Below are positions 15,642 to 23,475 of a stretch of DNA of 34,242 nucleotides, piece by piece. The DNA is from Clostridia bacterium (GTDB taxonomy: Bacteria; Bacillota; Clostridia; Christensenellales; CAG-1252). The stretch's first letter is position 1; each line of letters begins with the position of its first letter. The notes below the pieces were generated by a model. That model did not search any database. It worked only from the letters and a program-made list of their open reading frames with translations, and was not told the origin of the DNA. The stretch covers positions 1-34,242 of the forward strand of contig JAEDHM010000001.1 of assembly GCA_016296985.1 (NCBI GenBank). The letters run 5' to 3'. A program made the position numbers and the translations under genes.

Positions 15642-15929
15642 ATGAACAAGTACGAAGTACTCTACATTCTCGAATCAGAATTATCTGACGAAGCTAAGGG
15701 TGCGTTAGTAGACAAGTTCGCAGGTGTCGTTACCGGCATGGGCGGCGAAGTTACCACCATCGACAAATGGGGTGACAGAGAATACGCTTATCCTATCGAC
15801 TATAAAACCACAGGTTATTATGCACTTATGAACTTTTCTGCCGACAGCAACGTTCCCGCCGAGCTCGAACGTCAAATGAGAATTACTGACGGTGTAGTAA
15901 GATTCATGGTAACAAGAAAAGACAAGTAA
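15642..15929 (+). CDS. rpsF: 30S ribosomal protein S6
   Basis: A 95-residue S6, the usual length, with the ferredoxin-like fold signatures YEVLYILE near the start, the WGDREYAYPIDYKTTGYYAL segment, and RITDGVVRFMVTRKD at the end. It binds 16S rRNA with S18 in the platform of the small subunit. The frame continues 21 codons upstream of the chosen ATG; 15642 is preferred because AGGAGG lies 7 nt before it. First gene of the conserved rpsF-ssb-rpsR operon. Confidence 0.97.
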   Translation: MNKYEVLYILESELSDEAKGALVDKFAGVVTGMGGEVTTIDKWGDREYAYPIDYKTTGYYALMNFSADSNVPAELERQMRITDGVVRFMVTRKDK

Positions 15930-15943
15930 TCAGGAGGATTTTT

Positions 15944-16306
15944 ATGAACAGAGTATTTTTGATCGGAAACCTTACAAAGGACCCCGAAGTAAGCACCACA
16001 ACCAGCGGTGTTGCCGTTTGTAGATTCACCCTCGCCGTAACCAGAAGATTTGGCAACAATGAAACAGATTTTCTTCCCATCATCGTATGGCGCGGTCAAG
16101 CCGAAAACTGCGGAAAGTTCCTCAAGAAAGGTAGCAAGGCTGCCGTTGCAGGAAGCATCCAAATTCGCTCTTACGATGCAATGGACGGTTCTAAAAGATA
16201 CGTTACCGAAATCGTGGCTGACGAAGTTCAGTTTTTAAGCAGTAAGGCCGGTGGCGACGATGATACCGGCGACATGAAGCCTATTGACGACGGGCTTCCG
16301 TTCTAA
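15944..16306 (+). CDS. ssb: Single-stranded DNA-binding protein
   Basis: A 120-residue SSB. It starts with MNRVFLIGNLTKDPEV and carries an OB fold to about residue 105, with the FLPIIVWRGQAENC segment and the KGSKAAVAGSIQIRSY segment. The tail is short and acidic and ends DDGLPF, the conserved tip that recruits repair and replication partners. The tail is shorter than in E. coli. AGGAGG precedes the ATG, 14 bp after rpsF. It sits between the two small-subunit genes as in most Bacillota. Confidence 0.97.
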   Translation: MNRVFLIGNLTKDPEVSTTTSGVAVCRFTLAVTRRFGNNETDFLPIIVWRGQAENCGKFLKKGSKAAVAGSIQIRSYDAMDGSKRYVTEIVADEVQFLSSKAGGDDDTGDMKPIDDGLPF

Positions 16307-16323
16307 TTTAAAAGGAGATAATT

Positions 16324-16599
16324 ATGAATACAAATACAAAACCCGTAGACGATAAAAATGCAAAACGTCCCGCAAGGAAACCTGCGAAGAAAAAAGTTTG
16401 TATTTTCTGCGTTGACAAGGTAAACGAAATCGACTACAAAGACGTTAAAAAGTTGAAAAAGTTCGTTTCCGAAAGCGGTAAAATTGCTCCCAGACGTACA
16501 AGTGGCGTATGCGCAAAGCATCAAAGAGCTTTGGCAGTAGCTATTAAGAGAGCAAGAATTATGGCTTTGTTACCTTTCACCGGAACAGACAGAGACTAA
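16324..16599 (+). CDS. rpsR: 30S ribosomal protein S18 (zinc-binding form)
   Basis: A 91-residue S18. A basic Lys/Pro/Ala-rich N-terminus (1-24) precedes the core, which holds C26, C29 and C63, H66 (CIFC and CAKH), a set consistent with the zinc-binding form of S18. The core KFVSESGKIAPRRTSGVC and the C-terminal RARIMALLPF are typical. Partner of S6 on 16S rRNA. AAGGAGAT lies before the ATG, and a strong terminator follows. Confidence 0.96.
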   Translation: MNTNTKPVDDKNAKRPARKPAKKKVCIFCVDKVNEIDYKDVKKLKKFVSESGKIAPRRTSGVCAKHQRALAVAIKRARIMALLPFTGTDRD

Positions 16600-16613
16600 T
16601 AACAAAACAAGAT

Positions 16614-16643
16614 AAAGCAAGCAACGGACGTTGCTTGCTTTTT
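16614..16643 (+). terminator. Terminator of rpsF-ssb-rpsR
   Basis: AAAGCAAGCAAC and GTTGCTTGCTTT form a perfect 12-bp stem with loop GGAC, followed by TTGTTT. The same stem with another loop occurs at 19053 and 22244. Confidence 0.9.
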
Positions 16644-16689
16644 GTTTGCCCTTCGGTAAATTTATCCCCTTTTCTTTTTTTGGGGTTTA

Positions 16690-16698
16690 TGGTATTAT
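16690..16698 (+). promoter_or_regulatory. Possible extended -10 promoter of the alkaline phosphatase gene
   Basis: TGG-TATTAT forms an extended -10 with no recognisable -35. It lies about 30 nt before the ATG, with GGAG in between. Confidence 0.35.
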
Positions 16699-16729
16699 AT
16701 TATTAAAGACTTTTTGTGAGGATGGAGAT

Positions 16730-17821
16730 ATGAAGAAAAAACTTTTCGCATCTTTCTTTGTTTTACTTTTGACGATTTGCATCGTTTTCACCTTTGTGGC
16801 ATGCGAGGAAGAATATACTCCTGCCGATCACTCAAACGCAATTACCCCAAAGGTTGTGTTGTTTATTGGCGACGGTATGGGTGTAAACCACACCTTGAAT
16901 GCCGAGTTGTACACCGGGGAGCAAGCTTATTTCTCCTCCTTTGCAACGGTTACGATGATGGAAACAAACTCTCTTTCGGGGGTTACGGACAGCGCTGCTG
17001 CTGCAACGGCTATGGCTACCGGAAACAAGGGCTATAACGAATATATCGCCATTGACAAAACCACCTCGGCAAACTTTGTTTCCATAACCGAACTTGCAAA
17101 ACGTGATCGCTATGGCGCAGGAGTTGTTACCTCGGACGAAATCACCGGCGCAACGCCTTCGGGTTTTTCCGCTCACGCAAAGTCAAGAAACAACAATGCG
17201 GAAATTTTGTTGAGCCAAGAATCTTCCCCCATCGACCTTCTTTTGGGCGCAGGTAAATACTCCTCTGTTTATCAAGACCGTTTCAAAAAACAAGGCTGGA
17301 CTTGGGCAACAAGCATGGAGGGACTTAGCACACAGCGAAATAAGTTTGTCGCCAGTTTCACCGAGGTTGTACCCGAGGACGGAAATGCTACAACCCCCAC
17401 CCTTACCCAACTTGCAACCTATGCCATTGAGTATATGGAAGCCAACTATCCCACCGGCTATTTCCTTATGATTGAAGGGGCGAAAATCGACAAGGCGTCA
17501 CATAAAAACGACGTAGAAACTATGATCAAAAACCACGTTGACTTTTCAAACGCCATAAAGGCCGTTGACCAAAAACTTTCCGCGCAAAGCGAGGGCTATT
17601 CCCTTATCGTAACCGCCGACCACGAAACTGGCGGTTTGCAAAAGGCGGAAACCAAGGATCAAATTACCAACGACCTTTATACCACTAAAAACCACACCGA
17701 CGCAAAGGTAAAACTTTATTTCAAAAGCACTCTTGCTACGGTGCCCGAAATCCTCAACGCCGACCTTATCCCCAACACCGACGTTTTCCTTCTTTGCAAA
17801 TTCTTGCTATCCATTCAATAG
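16730..17821 (+). CDS. Alkaline phosphatase lipoprotein
   Basis: A 363-residue PhoA-superfamily enzyme with a lipoprotein signal: KKK, a hydrophobic core (5-22), and lipobox FVAC with C25. Metal and catalytic motifs are in order: VVLFIGDGMG (D48), VTDSAAAATA with nucleophile S88, TPSGFSAHAKSR, a HKNDVETM segment and TADHETGG, the last metal ligands. It should hydrolyse phosphomonoesters on the outer membrane surface. The frame is open 33 codons upstream, but GGAG sits before ATG 16730 and the signal peptide begins there. It is followed after 20 bp by a fucose-isomerase-like gene, so both are likely one transcript. No Pho-box was recognised. Confidence 0.92.
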   Translation: MKKKLFASFFVLLLTICIVFTFVACEEEYTPADHSNAITPKVVLFIGDGMGVNHTLNAELYTGEQAYFSSFATVTMMETNSLSGVTDSAAAATAMATGNKGYNEYIAIDKTTSANFVSITELAKRDRYGAGVVTSDEITGATPSGFSAHAKSRNNNAEILLSQESSPIDLLLGAGKYSSVYQDRFKKQGWTWATSMEGLSTQRNKFVASFTEVVPEDGNATTPTLTQLATYAIEYMEANYPTGYFLMIEGAKIDKASHKNDVETMIKNHVDFSNAIKAVDQKLSAQSEGYSLIVTADHETGGLQKAETKDQITNDLYTTKNHTDAKVKLYFKSTLATVPEILNADLIPNTDVFLLCKFLLSIQ

Positions 17822-17841
17822 TTTGCTTTTAGGTGATTGAA

Positions 17842-19002
17842 ATGAAAGTTAATATTTTTCCCTTAGTATCAAGTTTGCACGACCAAAACCGTATCAATGA
17901 AAACACCCAAGTTTTGTTGAACGAGTTGATGAACCTAAGCGATATTTCCTTTCAAATTTCAACGGTGGAAGATTTGTATAACTGCGACCTTTCCTTGATT
18001 TTAGTTCAAAGCGGTGGCAGTGAGGGTTTGTTTTTAGAAAACTTTTCAAAACTGAAAGCGCCCTTTTATCTTTTGACCTATGGACACAACAACTCTCTTG
18101 CCGCATCTTTAGAGATTTTGTCCTTCCTTAAGGATAACAACCTGGAAGGCGAGGTTTTACACGGCGCAAACCAATATATCGTCAATCGAATTAGAGAATT
18201 GGCGCAAAGTAAGGTGGAATACAGATACGGCGTTTTGGGCAAGCCAAGTGATTGGTTGATTGCAAGCCAAGTTGACTACGACACAGCAAAAAGGCTACAC
18301 CATATCCAACTTGTGGATATTCCCATTGAAAAGGTATGCGAAAAATTTGAGGAAAGCGAAAACGACCTTGATTTATCCTTTGATTATGACGCAAAGGAAA
18401 TAGACAAGGCTTTAAGACTGCATAAGGCTATTGATTCCCTAAAAGAAGAATATCACCTTGACGGCTTGACCATAAGGTGTTTCGACTTGTTGGACAAACT
18501 TGAAACCACCGCTTGTCTATCCCTTGCCCTGCTCAATCAAAGGGGCGTTGTGGCAACCTGCGAAGGTGACGTGCCCACAATGATAAGCATGCACTTGCTG
18601 AAGAAAATCACCGGGCAAAACGGTTTTCAAGCAAACCCCAGTAGGATTGATATCCAAAGCAAAAAGATGATCCTTGCCCATTGTACCCTTCCCCTTGATA
18701 TGGTGGAAAAGTTTTATCTTGACACTCACTTTGAATCGGGAATAGGCGTTGCCATAAAGGGATATTTGAAAGAGGAAAAGATAACTATTTTCAAGCTTAG
18801 CAAAAACCTCAAAGACTACTACGTTACCACGGGCAAAATCCTCAAAAACCTTGAGGAATCAAACCTTTGCCGTACCCAAATCCAACTTGAGGTTGACGAC
18901 AATATTCAATACTTCCTTTCCCGTCCTTACGGAAACCACCACGTGGTAATTTACGGCGACCACAAGGAAGAAATCGTCCGCTTTATGGAAAGCCTTAAAT
19001 AG
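17842..19002 (+). CDS. L-fucose isomerase-like protein
   Basis: A 386-residue cytosolic protein with no signal peptide. The C-terminal half resembles the L-fucose/L-arabinose isomerase superfamily (COG2407 type): CEGDVPTMISMHLLKKITG, then LAHCTLP and THFESGIGVAIKG, with the usual acidic and His residues of the metal site partly visible (E and D of CEGD, H of LAHC). The N-terminal half has a Rossmann-like pattern (LILVQSGGSEGLF, then PFYLLTYGHNNSLAA). Substrate and activity are not determined; a sugar isomerase or a relative that lost activity are both possible. ATG 17842 is preferred over GTG 17833 because AGGTGA lies 5 nt before it. It is downstream of the alkaline phosphatase in the same unit. 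Confidence 0.75.
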   Translation: MKVNIFPLVSSLHDQNRINENTQVLLNELMNLSDISFQISTVEDLYNCDLSLILVQSGGSEGLFLENFSKLKAPFYLLTYGHNNSLAASLEILSFLKDNNLEGEVLHGANQYIVNRIRELAQSKVEYRYGVLGKPSDWLIASQVDYDTAKRLHHIQLVDIPIEKVCEKFEESENDLDLSFDYDAKEIDKALRLHKAIDSLKEEYHLDGLTIRCFDLLDKLETTACLSLALLNQRGVVATCEGDVPTMISMHLLKKITGQNGFQANPSRIDIQSKKMILAHCTLPLDMVEKFYLDTHFESGIGVAIKGYLKEEKITIFKLSKNLKDYYVTTGKILKNLEESNLCRTQIQLEVDDNIQYFLSRPYGNHHVVIYGDHKEEIVRFMESLK

Positions 19003-19052
19003 CCTTTTCATTTAGCCAATTACCCCTCTCACCCAGTAATATCTATACAAAC

Positions 19053-19089
19053 AAAAGCAAGCAACAACCGTTGCTTGCTTTTGTTTTTC
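19053..19089. terminator. Terminator, 37-bp copy A
   Basis: AAAAGCAAGCAAC and GTTGCTTGCTTTT form a perfect 13-bp stem with loop AACC, then GTTTTTC. It lies between the convergent isomerase-like and MACPF genes and can serve both. It is identical over 37 bp, in the same orientation, to the copy at 22244-22280. Confidence 0.9.
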
Positions 19090-19109
19090 GTGTGTTTTTT
19101 AAGAGCGTT

Positions 19110-20891
19110 TTATTCCCAATAAAGTTTGGGCAATTCTCCTGCTTGATAAACCCAACAGTAGGCTTCGTTTTGTTGAAAATCACTATCTGTATACCTTTTT
19201 AGTGCTCCAATTTCATTACCTGCTTTTAATTGTGTTTCTGACACCTGTGTGCCGGGTTTATCAATATTCCAAATTTCTTTTTTTCTATTGTCGTTATAAT
19301 CATTATTTTCATCAAACTCTACTCTAATACAAAAGACGTTATCATTTACAGACGTATAATGACCTCCATCTGTTGCTGTCGCAATTATACCGCCGATATC
19401 ACGATAATATCCATTCGTGACTTTGATATCGCACTTTGTATAGCAATTAGTTACCGTAACAATCTTATTGTCACAAACTCGACCAACAATACCACCGCCG
19501 GTTCCGGTAAAACCACCAATCCACCATCCTGTACTGACGTCAATATTTCCAATATTGTACGAATATTTTACAGTAACATTATTTCCTGAAACAACACCAA
19601 CAATTCCACCCACATAAGATACTTGGTGTCTTACTTTTAGAAATGCTTTGTTATAACAATGTTTGATTGTAGTATTTTCAACGACTTCACCTATTAATCC
19701 GCCAACATGCATATTTCTTCTTGCATCAACATTGTTTCCAACCTGTATTTTTCCTTCCACACCACAGTTCATTAGATTGCTTTTTGTTGCTTTTCCTGCA
19801 ATTCCACCAACAAACATATAAAAGTCGTCTCGATTCGCACTGGCTACACCAAAAACAAATTCCAAATTTGTGAGTTTAACGTTTTTTACAGTTGCTCCTT
19901 CTAATCTACTGAATAATCCACAATAGGCATGACGAGAACTATCATATGATGGTGAACTTGTTCGTTTGAGTCCTTTAATTGCATATCCATCTCCATCAAA
20001 CACACCTTTAAAAAGTGAATAACTACCGTTCTCAGATAGTCCGAGTGGTGCCCAGTCAACCGTCAAATTTATGTCATTTATTAGTTTATAGTGAGCACTC
20101 AAATCTTTATTTACGTTTTTAAGATGAAGTGCATTGCTTATCAAGTATGGGCTTTCTAAAGTACCATGACCACCGGCATAATCAGTTGTATTTCCATAAT
20201 CAACGTCGGGAATAGGTTCGTTGTAATGTCTTTCAAATTGACTAAGGAATTCGCTATTACAATGTTCTACCGCGTTATCAAAATAGTTTTGTAAAAGTGT
20301 TTTTGCCTTTGAATATTGACTAGGTAGTAAATCCCAAATGGCAACAAGACTGTTTTTAGGTAATTTGATGATTACACTCTTTTCAACGGTGATATTGTTC
20401 ATTGAACTTACCCACGCGCTGTAATTTGCCAAATAATCTTGCAATGACAACGCAGGGAAACCGTCGCCACCAATGGCGGTGGCCGTAAAATGTTCTTCGG
20501 ACGTGCCATTGGCAATTTCAAGTTGAGCCGAAAGACTTGCAGAGGTTGAATTGCCTGCGCTAAGTAATGAACTTAGGGCTGTACTTATTTTAGATTCATA
20601 CTCTAATGCCATTTCCGCCGTCCATTTTGTAGAAGTGTTTCTTATATGCGAGTTACAGGTGATTTTACCACCAAAATACGCCGCCAAAACAGCATGTGTA
20701 CCATACGTATTGATAATGCTTTCTGCAGTTGTCTCTCCGTTTTCCAAAGCAATTATGTTATTAATAAAGCTTGTTGATAGAATGTTTGAAAATTGACTGA
20801 TATCATAATATCCGTCTATTGCCACCAACGTTGCGCCATAGTATTGAGAAGAAGTGTAATAAATCTCATTTGCTGTATTTTTGTACCCCAC
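19110..20891 (-). pseudogene. MACPF/GLUG protein, C-terminal part after a frameshift
   Basis: This 593-codon frame has no ribosome binding site and is the -1 continuation of the lipoprotein gene that starts at 21913. Its first ~230 residues complete a MACPF (perforin-like) domain with the signature YGTHAVLAAYFGG at 63-75. Residues about 245-560 form repeats with GLUG-type turns (VGGIAG, VGGLIG, VGGIVG, GGGIVG, IGGIIA), expected to fold as a beta-helix. Restoring one G in the G4 run at 20886-20889 joins both parts into about 934 residues: W342, then G-Y-K. Composition looks more AT-rich than the neighbours, suggesting transfer. Real mutation, assembly error and ribosomal frameshifting are all possible. 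Confidence 0.8.
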
Positions 20892-21913
20892 TCCTGCGCT
20901 AAATCAAAAGAATTTTCAAAACCTGCGCTAAACACGTTTCCTAGAAAAGCTTTTGCATTGAATGAGTTTTTAAAACCGACGTTTGCTTGTACGTACAAGT
21001 CACTCATTGAACTTGCCGTATAAGATTCTGCTTTCATATCTCCTACCGGTTGTTTATACCAGTTTAGAGCCATCAACTTATTGGTATCAAAAATACGAGG
21101 TTGTCCCACGGATTCAGCTGTAAAATTGGCGTATTCATCTGTGATAACGTTTACCTGTCTTCCAACTCCGTAATAGGTTGAAGTAGAATCCATAGAATTC
21201 ACAATGGACTCGACTACGGTTTCATCCAAATATTTATTAGAAGTTCCCCCATCGTCGATATCACCGTTTCCTGAGTCGTCTTTTTCAATATACGTAAATG
21301 GTCTATCGTTAGAATAATCAGAATCCAACTTGGTTGAATTATCACTAACCGCTTGAATTTTAACGTAGTAGGTTTGCCCGTCTACTAAATTCAAGGTAGA
21401 TAAATCAAAAAAGGTTTCACTTCCCTTTGTGCTATGCTCTCTACCATCCACGTAAAGACGATATCTACTAGCACAGCTTACGCTACTCCATCTTACTACG
21501 TTTTCTTCTATAGATATATTCGTGGGGGCGTCCAATTTCGTTGGATTGGTATCAACAACGGTATCGCCTTTTTCATATCTAAAGGAAATTTCCTCAGAAT
21601 ATTCAGAACTTAATTTGAAATATCCATCACCGACAGCTTTCACTTTGACGGTATAGGTTTGTCCATCAACCAAATCCAATTTTGACAAATCAAACTCGGT
21701 TGCAGCACCGTTTGTGCTATGCTCTCGACCGTTTACGTAAACAAGGTATTTAGTCGCCCCATCTACGCTATTCCAAATAACCATATCCTTTTCAACAACT
21801 ATGTTTTCAGGAACCTTCAACGTTGACTGAACCATTGAACAACCAAATAAAACACATACTAAAGACACGATGATAAGTAAGAAAGATATTCTTAATACAA
21901 CTTTAGTTTTCAT
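20816..21913 (-). CDS. Fn3-MACPF lipoprotein, N-terminal part (frameshifted)
   Basis: The intact 5' part encodes a lipoprotein signal (MKTKVVLRIS, hydrophobic core, lipobox LFGC with C25) and two fibronectin-III-like domains (about 32-118 and 125-215). The two Fn3 domains are clear duplicates: both contain GREHST and LVDGQTY. The start of the MACPF domain follows from about 230. After W342 the frame runs off into 23 unrelated residues and a stop at 20816, while the true MACPF sequence continues in the -1 frame. MACPF proteins form membrane pores; lipid anchoring with a C-terminal beta-helix suggests a surface-bound or released toxin or adhesin, which is inference. AAGGAGG precedes ATG 21913; an earlier ATG in frame has no such site. 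Confidence 0.85.
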   Translation of the reverse strand: MKTKVVLRISFLLIIVSLVCVLFGCSMVQSTLKVPENIVVEKDMVIWNSVDGATKYLVYVNGREHSTNGAATEFDLSKLDLVDGQTYTVKVKAVGDGYFKLSSEYSEEISFRYEKGDTVVDTNPTKLDAPTNISIEENVVRWSSVSCASRYRLYVDGREHSTKGSETFFDLSTLNLVDGQTYYVKIQAVSDNSTKLDSDYSNDRPFTYIEKDDSGNGDIDDGGTSNKYLDETVVESIVNSMDSTSTYYGVGRQVNVITDEYANFTAESVGQPRIFDTNKLMALNWYKQPVGDMKAESYTASSMSDLYVQANVGFKNSFNAKAFLGNVFSAGFENSFDLAQEWGTKIQQMRFITLLLNTMAQRWWQ

Positions 21914-21943
21914 ATTTCCTCCTTTGTATAGATAATAAAATTT

Positions 21944-21960
21944 TGTACATAATATGTACA
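21944..21960. promoter_or_regulatory. Operator palindrome O1
   Basis: TGTACATA-A-TATGTACA is a perfect 17-bp palindrome containing GTAC-N7-GTAC. It lies just downstream of the predicted MACPF transcription start (about 21964). Likely target of the adjacent XRE regulator (inference). Confidence 0.7.
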
Positions 21961-21976
21961 TCCCAACTAAAGTATA

Positions 21977-21991
21977 GTACAGATATTGTAC
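21977..21991. promoter_or_regulatory. Operator palindrome O2 inside the MACPF promoter
   Basis: GTACA-GATAT-TGTAC, again GTAC-N7-GTAC, with its centre 32 bp (about three helical turns) from that of O1. It fills the spacer between -35 and -10 of the MACPF promoter and overlaps the -10 of the XRE gene, so a bound repressor would block both. Confidence 0.75.
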
Positions 21992-21994
21992 AAT
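21989..21994 (+). promoter_or_regulatory. -10 element of the XRE gene
   Basis: TACAAT ends exactly 6 nt before the ATG at 22001. No good -35 is seen at the right distance. The start codon lacks a Shine-Dalgarno, consistent with a leaderless message. Confidence 0.5.
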
Positions 21995-22000
21995 GTCAAC

Positions 22001-22216
22001 ATGAAAAATGGTATTGGAAAGCAAATGAGAGAGCTTAGGAAAGAGATGGGGCTCACTCAACAACAGGTTGCGGACAAACTAAATCTCTCCCGTGTAAACT
22101 ACACTCGATATGAAACGGGTGCTGTTTGTCCTGACTTTGATACCTTGATAGAAATTGCCGATTTTTTCAACGTAAGCCTTGACTTTTTGTTTGATAGAAA
22201 GTTCAATTATAAATAA
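22001..22216 (+). CDS. XRE-family (Cro/CI) transcriptional regulator
   Basis: A 71-residue single-domain helix-turn-helix protein. The HTH reads MRELRKEMGLTQQQVADKL (helices 1-2), then NLSRVNYTRYETG (recognition helix) and the closing DFDTLIEIADFFNVSLDFLF. It is too short for a separate sensing domain. It is transcribed divergently from the MACPF lipoprotein, and the shared 87-bp region carries two matching palindromes, so it likely represses that gene and itself. Start: ATG 22001 has no ribosome binding site and is 6 nt from a -10. An alternative ATG at 22025 has GGAAAG before it but would cut helix 1. A terminator follows at 22244. Confidence 0.9.
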   Translation: MKNGIGKQMRELRKEMGLTQQQVADKLNLSRVNYTRYETGAVCPDFDTLIEIADFFNVSLDFLFDRKFNYK

Positions 22217-22243
22217 ACATTTGCAATACTTTGTAATAAGTAA

Positions 22244-22280
22244 AAAAGCAAGCAACAACCGTTGCTTGCTTTTGTTTTTC
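22244..22280. terminator. Terminator, 37-bp copy B
   Basis: Stem, loop and tail are identical to 19053-19089 (AAAAGCAAGCAAC, AACC, GTTGCTTGCTTTT, GTTTTTC), in the same orientation. It lies between the convergent XRE and PI-PLC-like genes. Together the two copies bracket the MACPF-XRE module. Confidence 0.9.
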
Positions 22281-22296
22281 CTTCCATTGAGTTAGG

Positions 22297-23469
22297 TTAG
22301 AAGGATATGAGTTTGGCTGTAAAGCCGTCAAAGGAGAAGGTGTGTTGCTCGGGGCGTAAATCACGGGGCGCGTAATCGGTGGTGATGATTTGGGATAGGC
22401 ATTGATTTGCCAAAGCGTACCACTCCTCACTAAAGTGAGGATATTTGTCCGCCCTTGTTCTTACCATAAAATTGGCGGTCCTGTAAAAGTCAATGCGCTC
22501 TACCGCATCCTGTGGATCGTTTTCAATGATAAACCCTGCTTGAGGTGTGTTTCTATCCTTATAAAGTACGGAGGGAATCATTGCCTGCGTCCGCATAGTG
22601 GGGTCTTGTTCTATGTACTTTTCGACAAAGCCTGCCTCGTGCAAAACTACAACGACCTTGCCTAACATTTCCTTCAAGGGTTTCCAATCCTTTGCTTTGC
22701 GCATTTCCTCGAAGGTGGCGTAGTCGCCAAGCATATCCGAAGGAGTAAAAAGTTTGTCGCCCAAGCATTTGCGAAGCACTTCATCAAAGGCCTTTACGTG
22801 GCGACTTCCAAACACTTGAAAGCCCTCTACCGGCAAAACGTAGGCTTTGCTTTCTACCAAAATGGTGATAGGCAAGTGGTTGGGGTTGTGGTTTGACCAG
22901 TACACAATTTCTTCAAGAGCTCCTTCTAAATCAAGGCAAGAAGTTGCGCTGTCAACAACCAAATCGTGCATAAGCTTAAAGGAGATATCCCCCTTTGAAA
23001 CCTTTGCCTCAACGTCAAATTCTATACTGCGGATTCCGTGTTCAAGTTGCCCTGTAAGAGTATCGTATTCAAAGTTCTTTTTGTCGAAAAAGTCCCTCGA
23101 CGCAAGCCCAAATGAAACGTAGTCAAGGGCACGTAGGTATTCCACGGACTCGGGGCGATTAAGCCTTTGACAACTGTTGTGGGTTGCCAAAAACGCCACC
23201 TGATTATACCTTACGCCCTCGTCAAGAGCCTTTTGTAAATCAAAAGCGCAAATACTTTGCTCGTCCTTAGGGGTATAGCCATTGTAAAAGGTATTTTTAA
23301 GGTATTCTAAATTGCTTTTTTGAAAATTTTCGTTGTCAACTTTGTTGATAAAATAAACCTTCCTTGCCGCCATCATATATCCAGTTATGACGATTGCAAG
23401 AGCAAGAAAGAAAACAATGAGCGTAACGGCAATAATCTTGCCTATCCTTTTTCCTTTGTGCGTAGCCAT
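22297..23469 (-). CDS. Membrane-anchored PI-PLC-like phosphodiesterase
   Basis: A 390-residue protein with an N-terminal membrane helix (about 11-33) and an extracytoplasmic TIM-barrel. It resembles the Ca2+-dependent PI-PLC (PI-PLC-C1) family: FLATHNSCQ with catalytic H97, the GQLEHGIRSIEFDVEA segment with metal ligands E150/D152, and FKLMHDL with the second His (H168). The NPNHLPITILVESK and GFIIENDP segments also fit. Predicted to cleave phosphodiester head groups of phospho-lipids or glyco-phospholipids outside the cell; the substrate is unknown. ATG 23469 is chosen because the membrane anchor follows it. There is no Shine-Dalgarno, and a -10 ends 6 nt upstream, suggesting a leaderless mRNA. 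Confidence 0.82.
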   Translation of the reverse strand: MATHKGKRIGKIIAVTLIVFFLALAIVITGYMMAARKVYFINKVDNENFQKSNLEYLKNTFYNGYTPKDEQSICAFDLQKALDEGVRYNQVAFLATHNSCQRLNRPESVEYLRALDYVSFGLASRDFFDKKNFEYDTLTGQLEHGIRSIEFDVEAKVSKGDISFKLMHDLVVDSATSCLDLEGALEEIVYWSNHNPNHLPITILVESKAYVLPVEGFQVFGSRHVKAFDEVLRKCLGDKLFTPSDMLGDYATFEEMRKAKDWKPLKEMLGKVVVVLHEAGFVEKYIEQDPTMRTQAMIPSVLYKDRNTPQAGFIIENDPQDAVERIDFYRTANFMVRTRADKYPHFSEEWYALANQCLSQIITTDYAPRDLRPEQHTFSFDGFTAKLISF

Positions 23470-23475
23470 AGATTT

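Larger units (their letters stand above)
21971..21999 (-). promoter_or_regulatory. Promoter of the MACPF lipoprotein gene
   Basis: A perfect TTGACA (21994-21999), exactly 17 bp, then TATACT (21971-21976) on the minus strand. It is one of the strongest promoters in the window. The spacer is occupied by operator palindrome O2. Confidence 0.85.

Noticed and set aside
20816..20891. Programmed -1 ribosomal frameshift in the MACPF gene
   Set aside because: No X-XXY-YYZ slippery heptamer in the right phase and no clear downstream stimulatory hairpin; a one-base deletion in a G-run explains it more simply.
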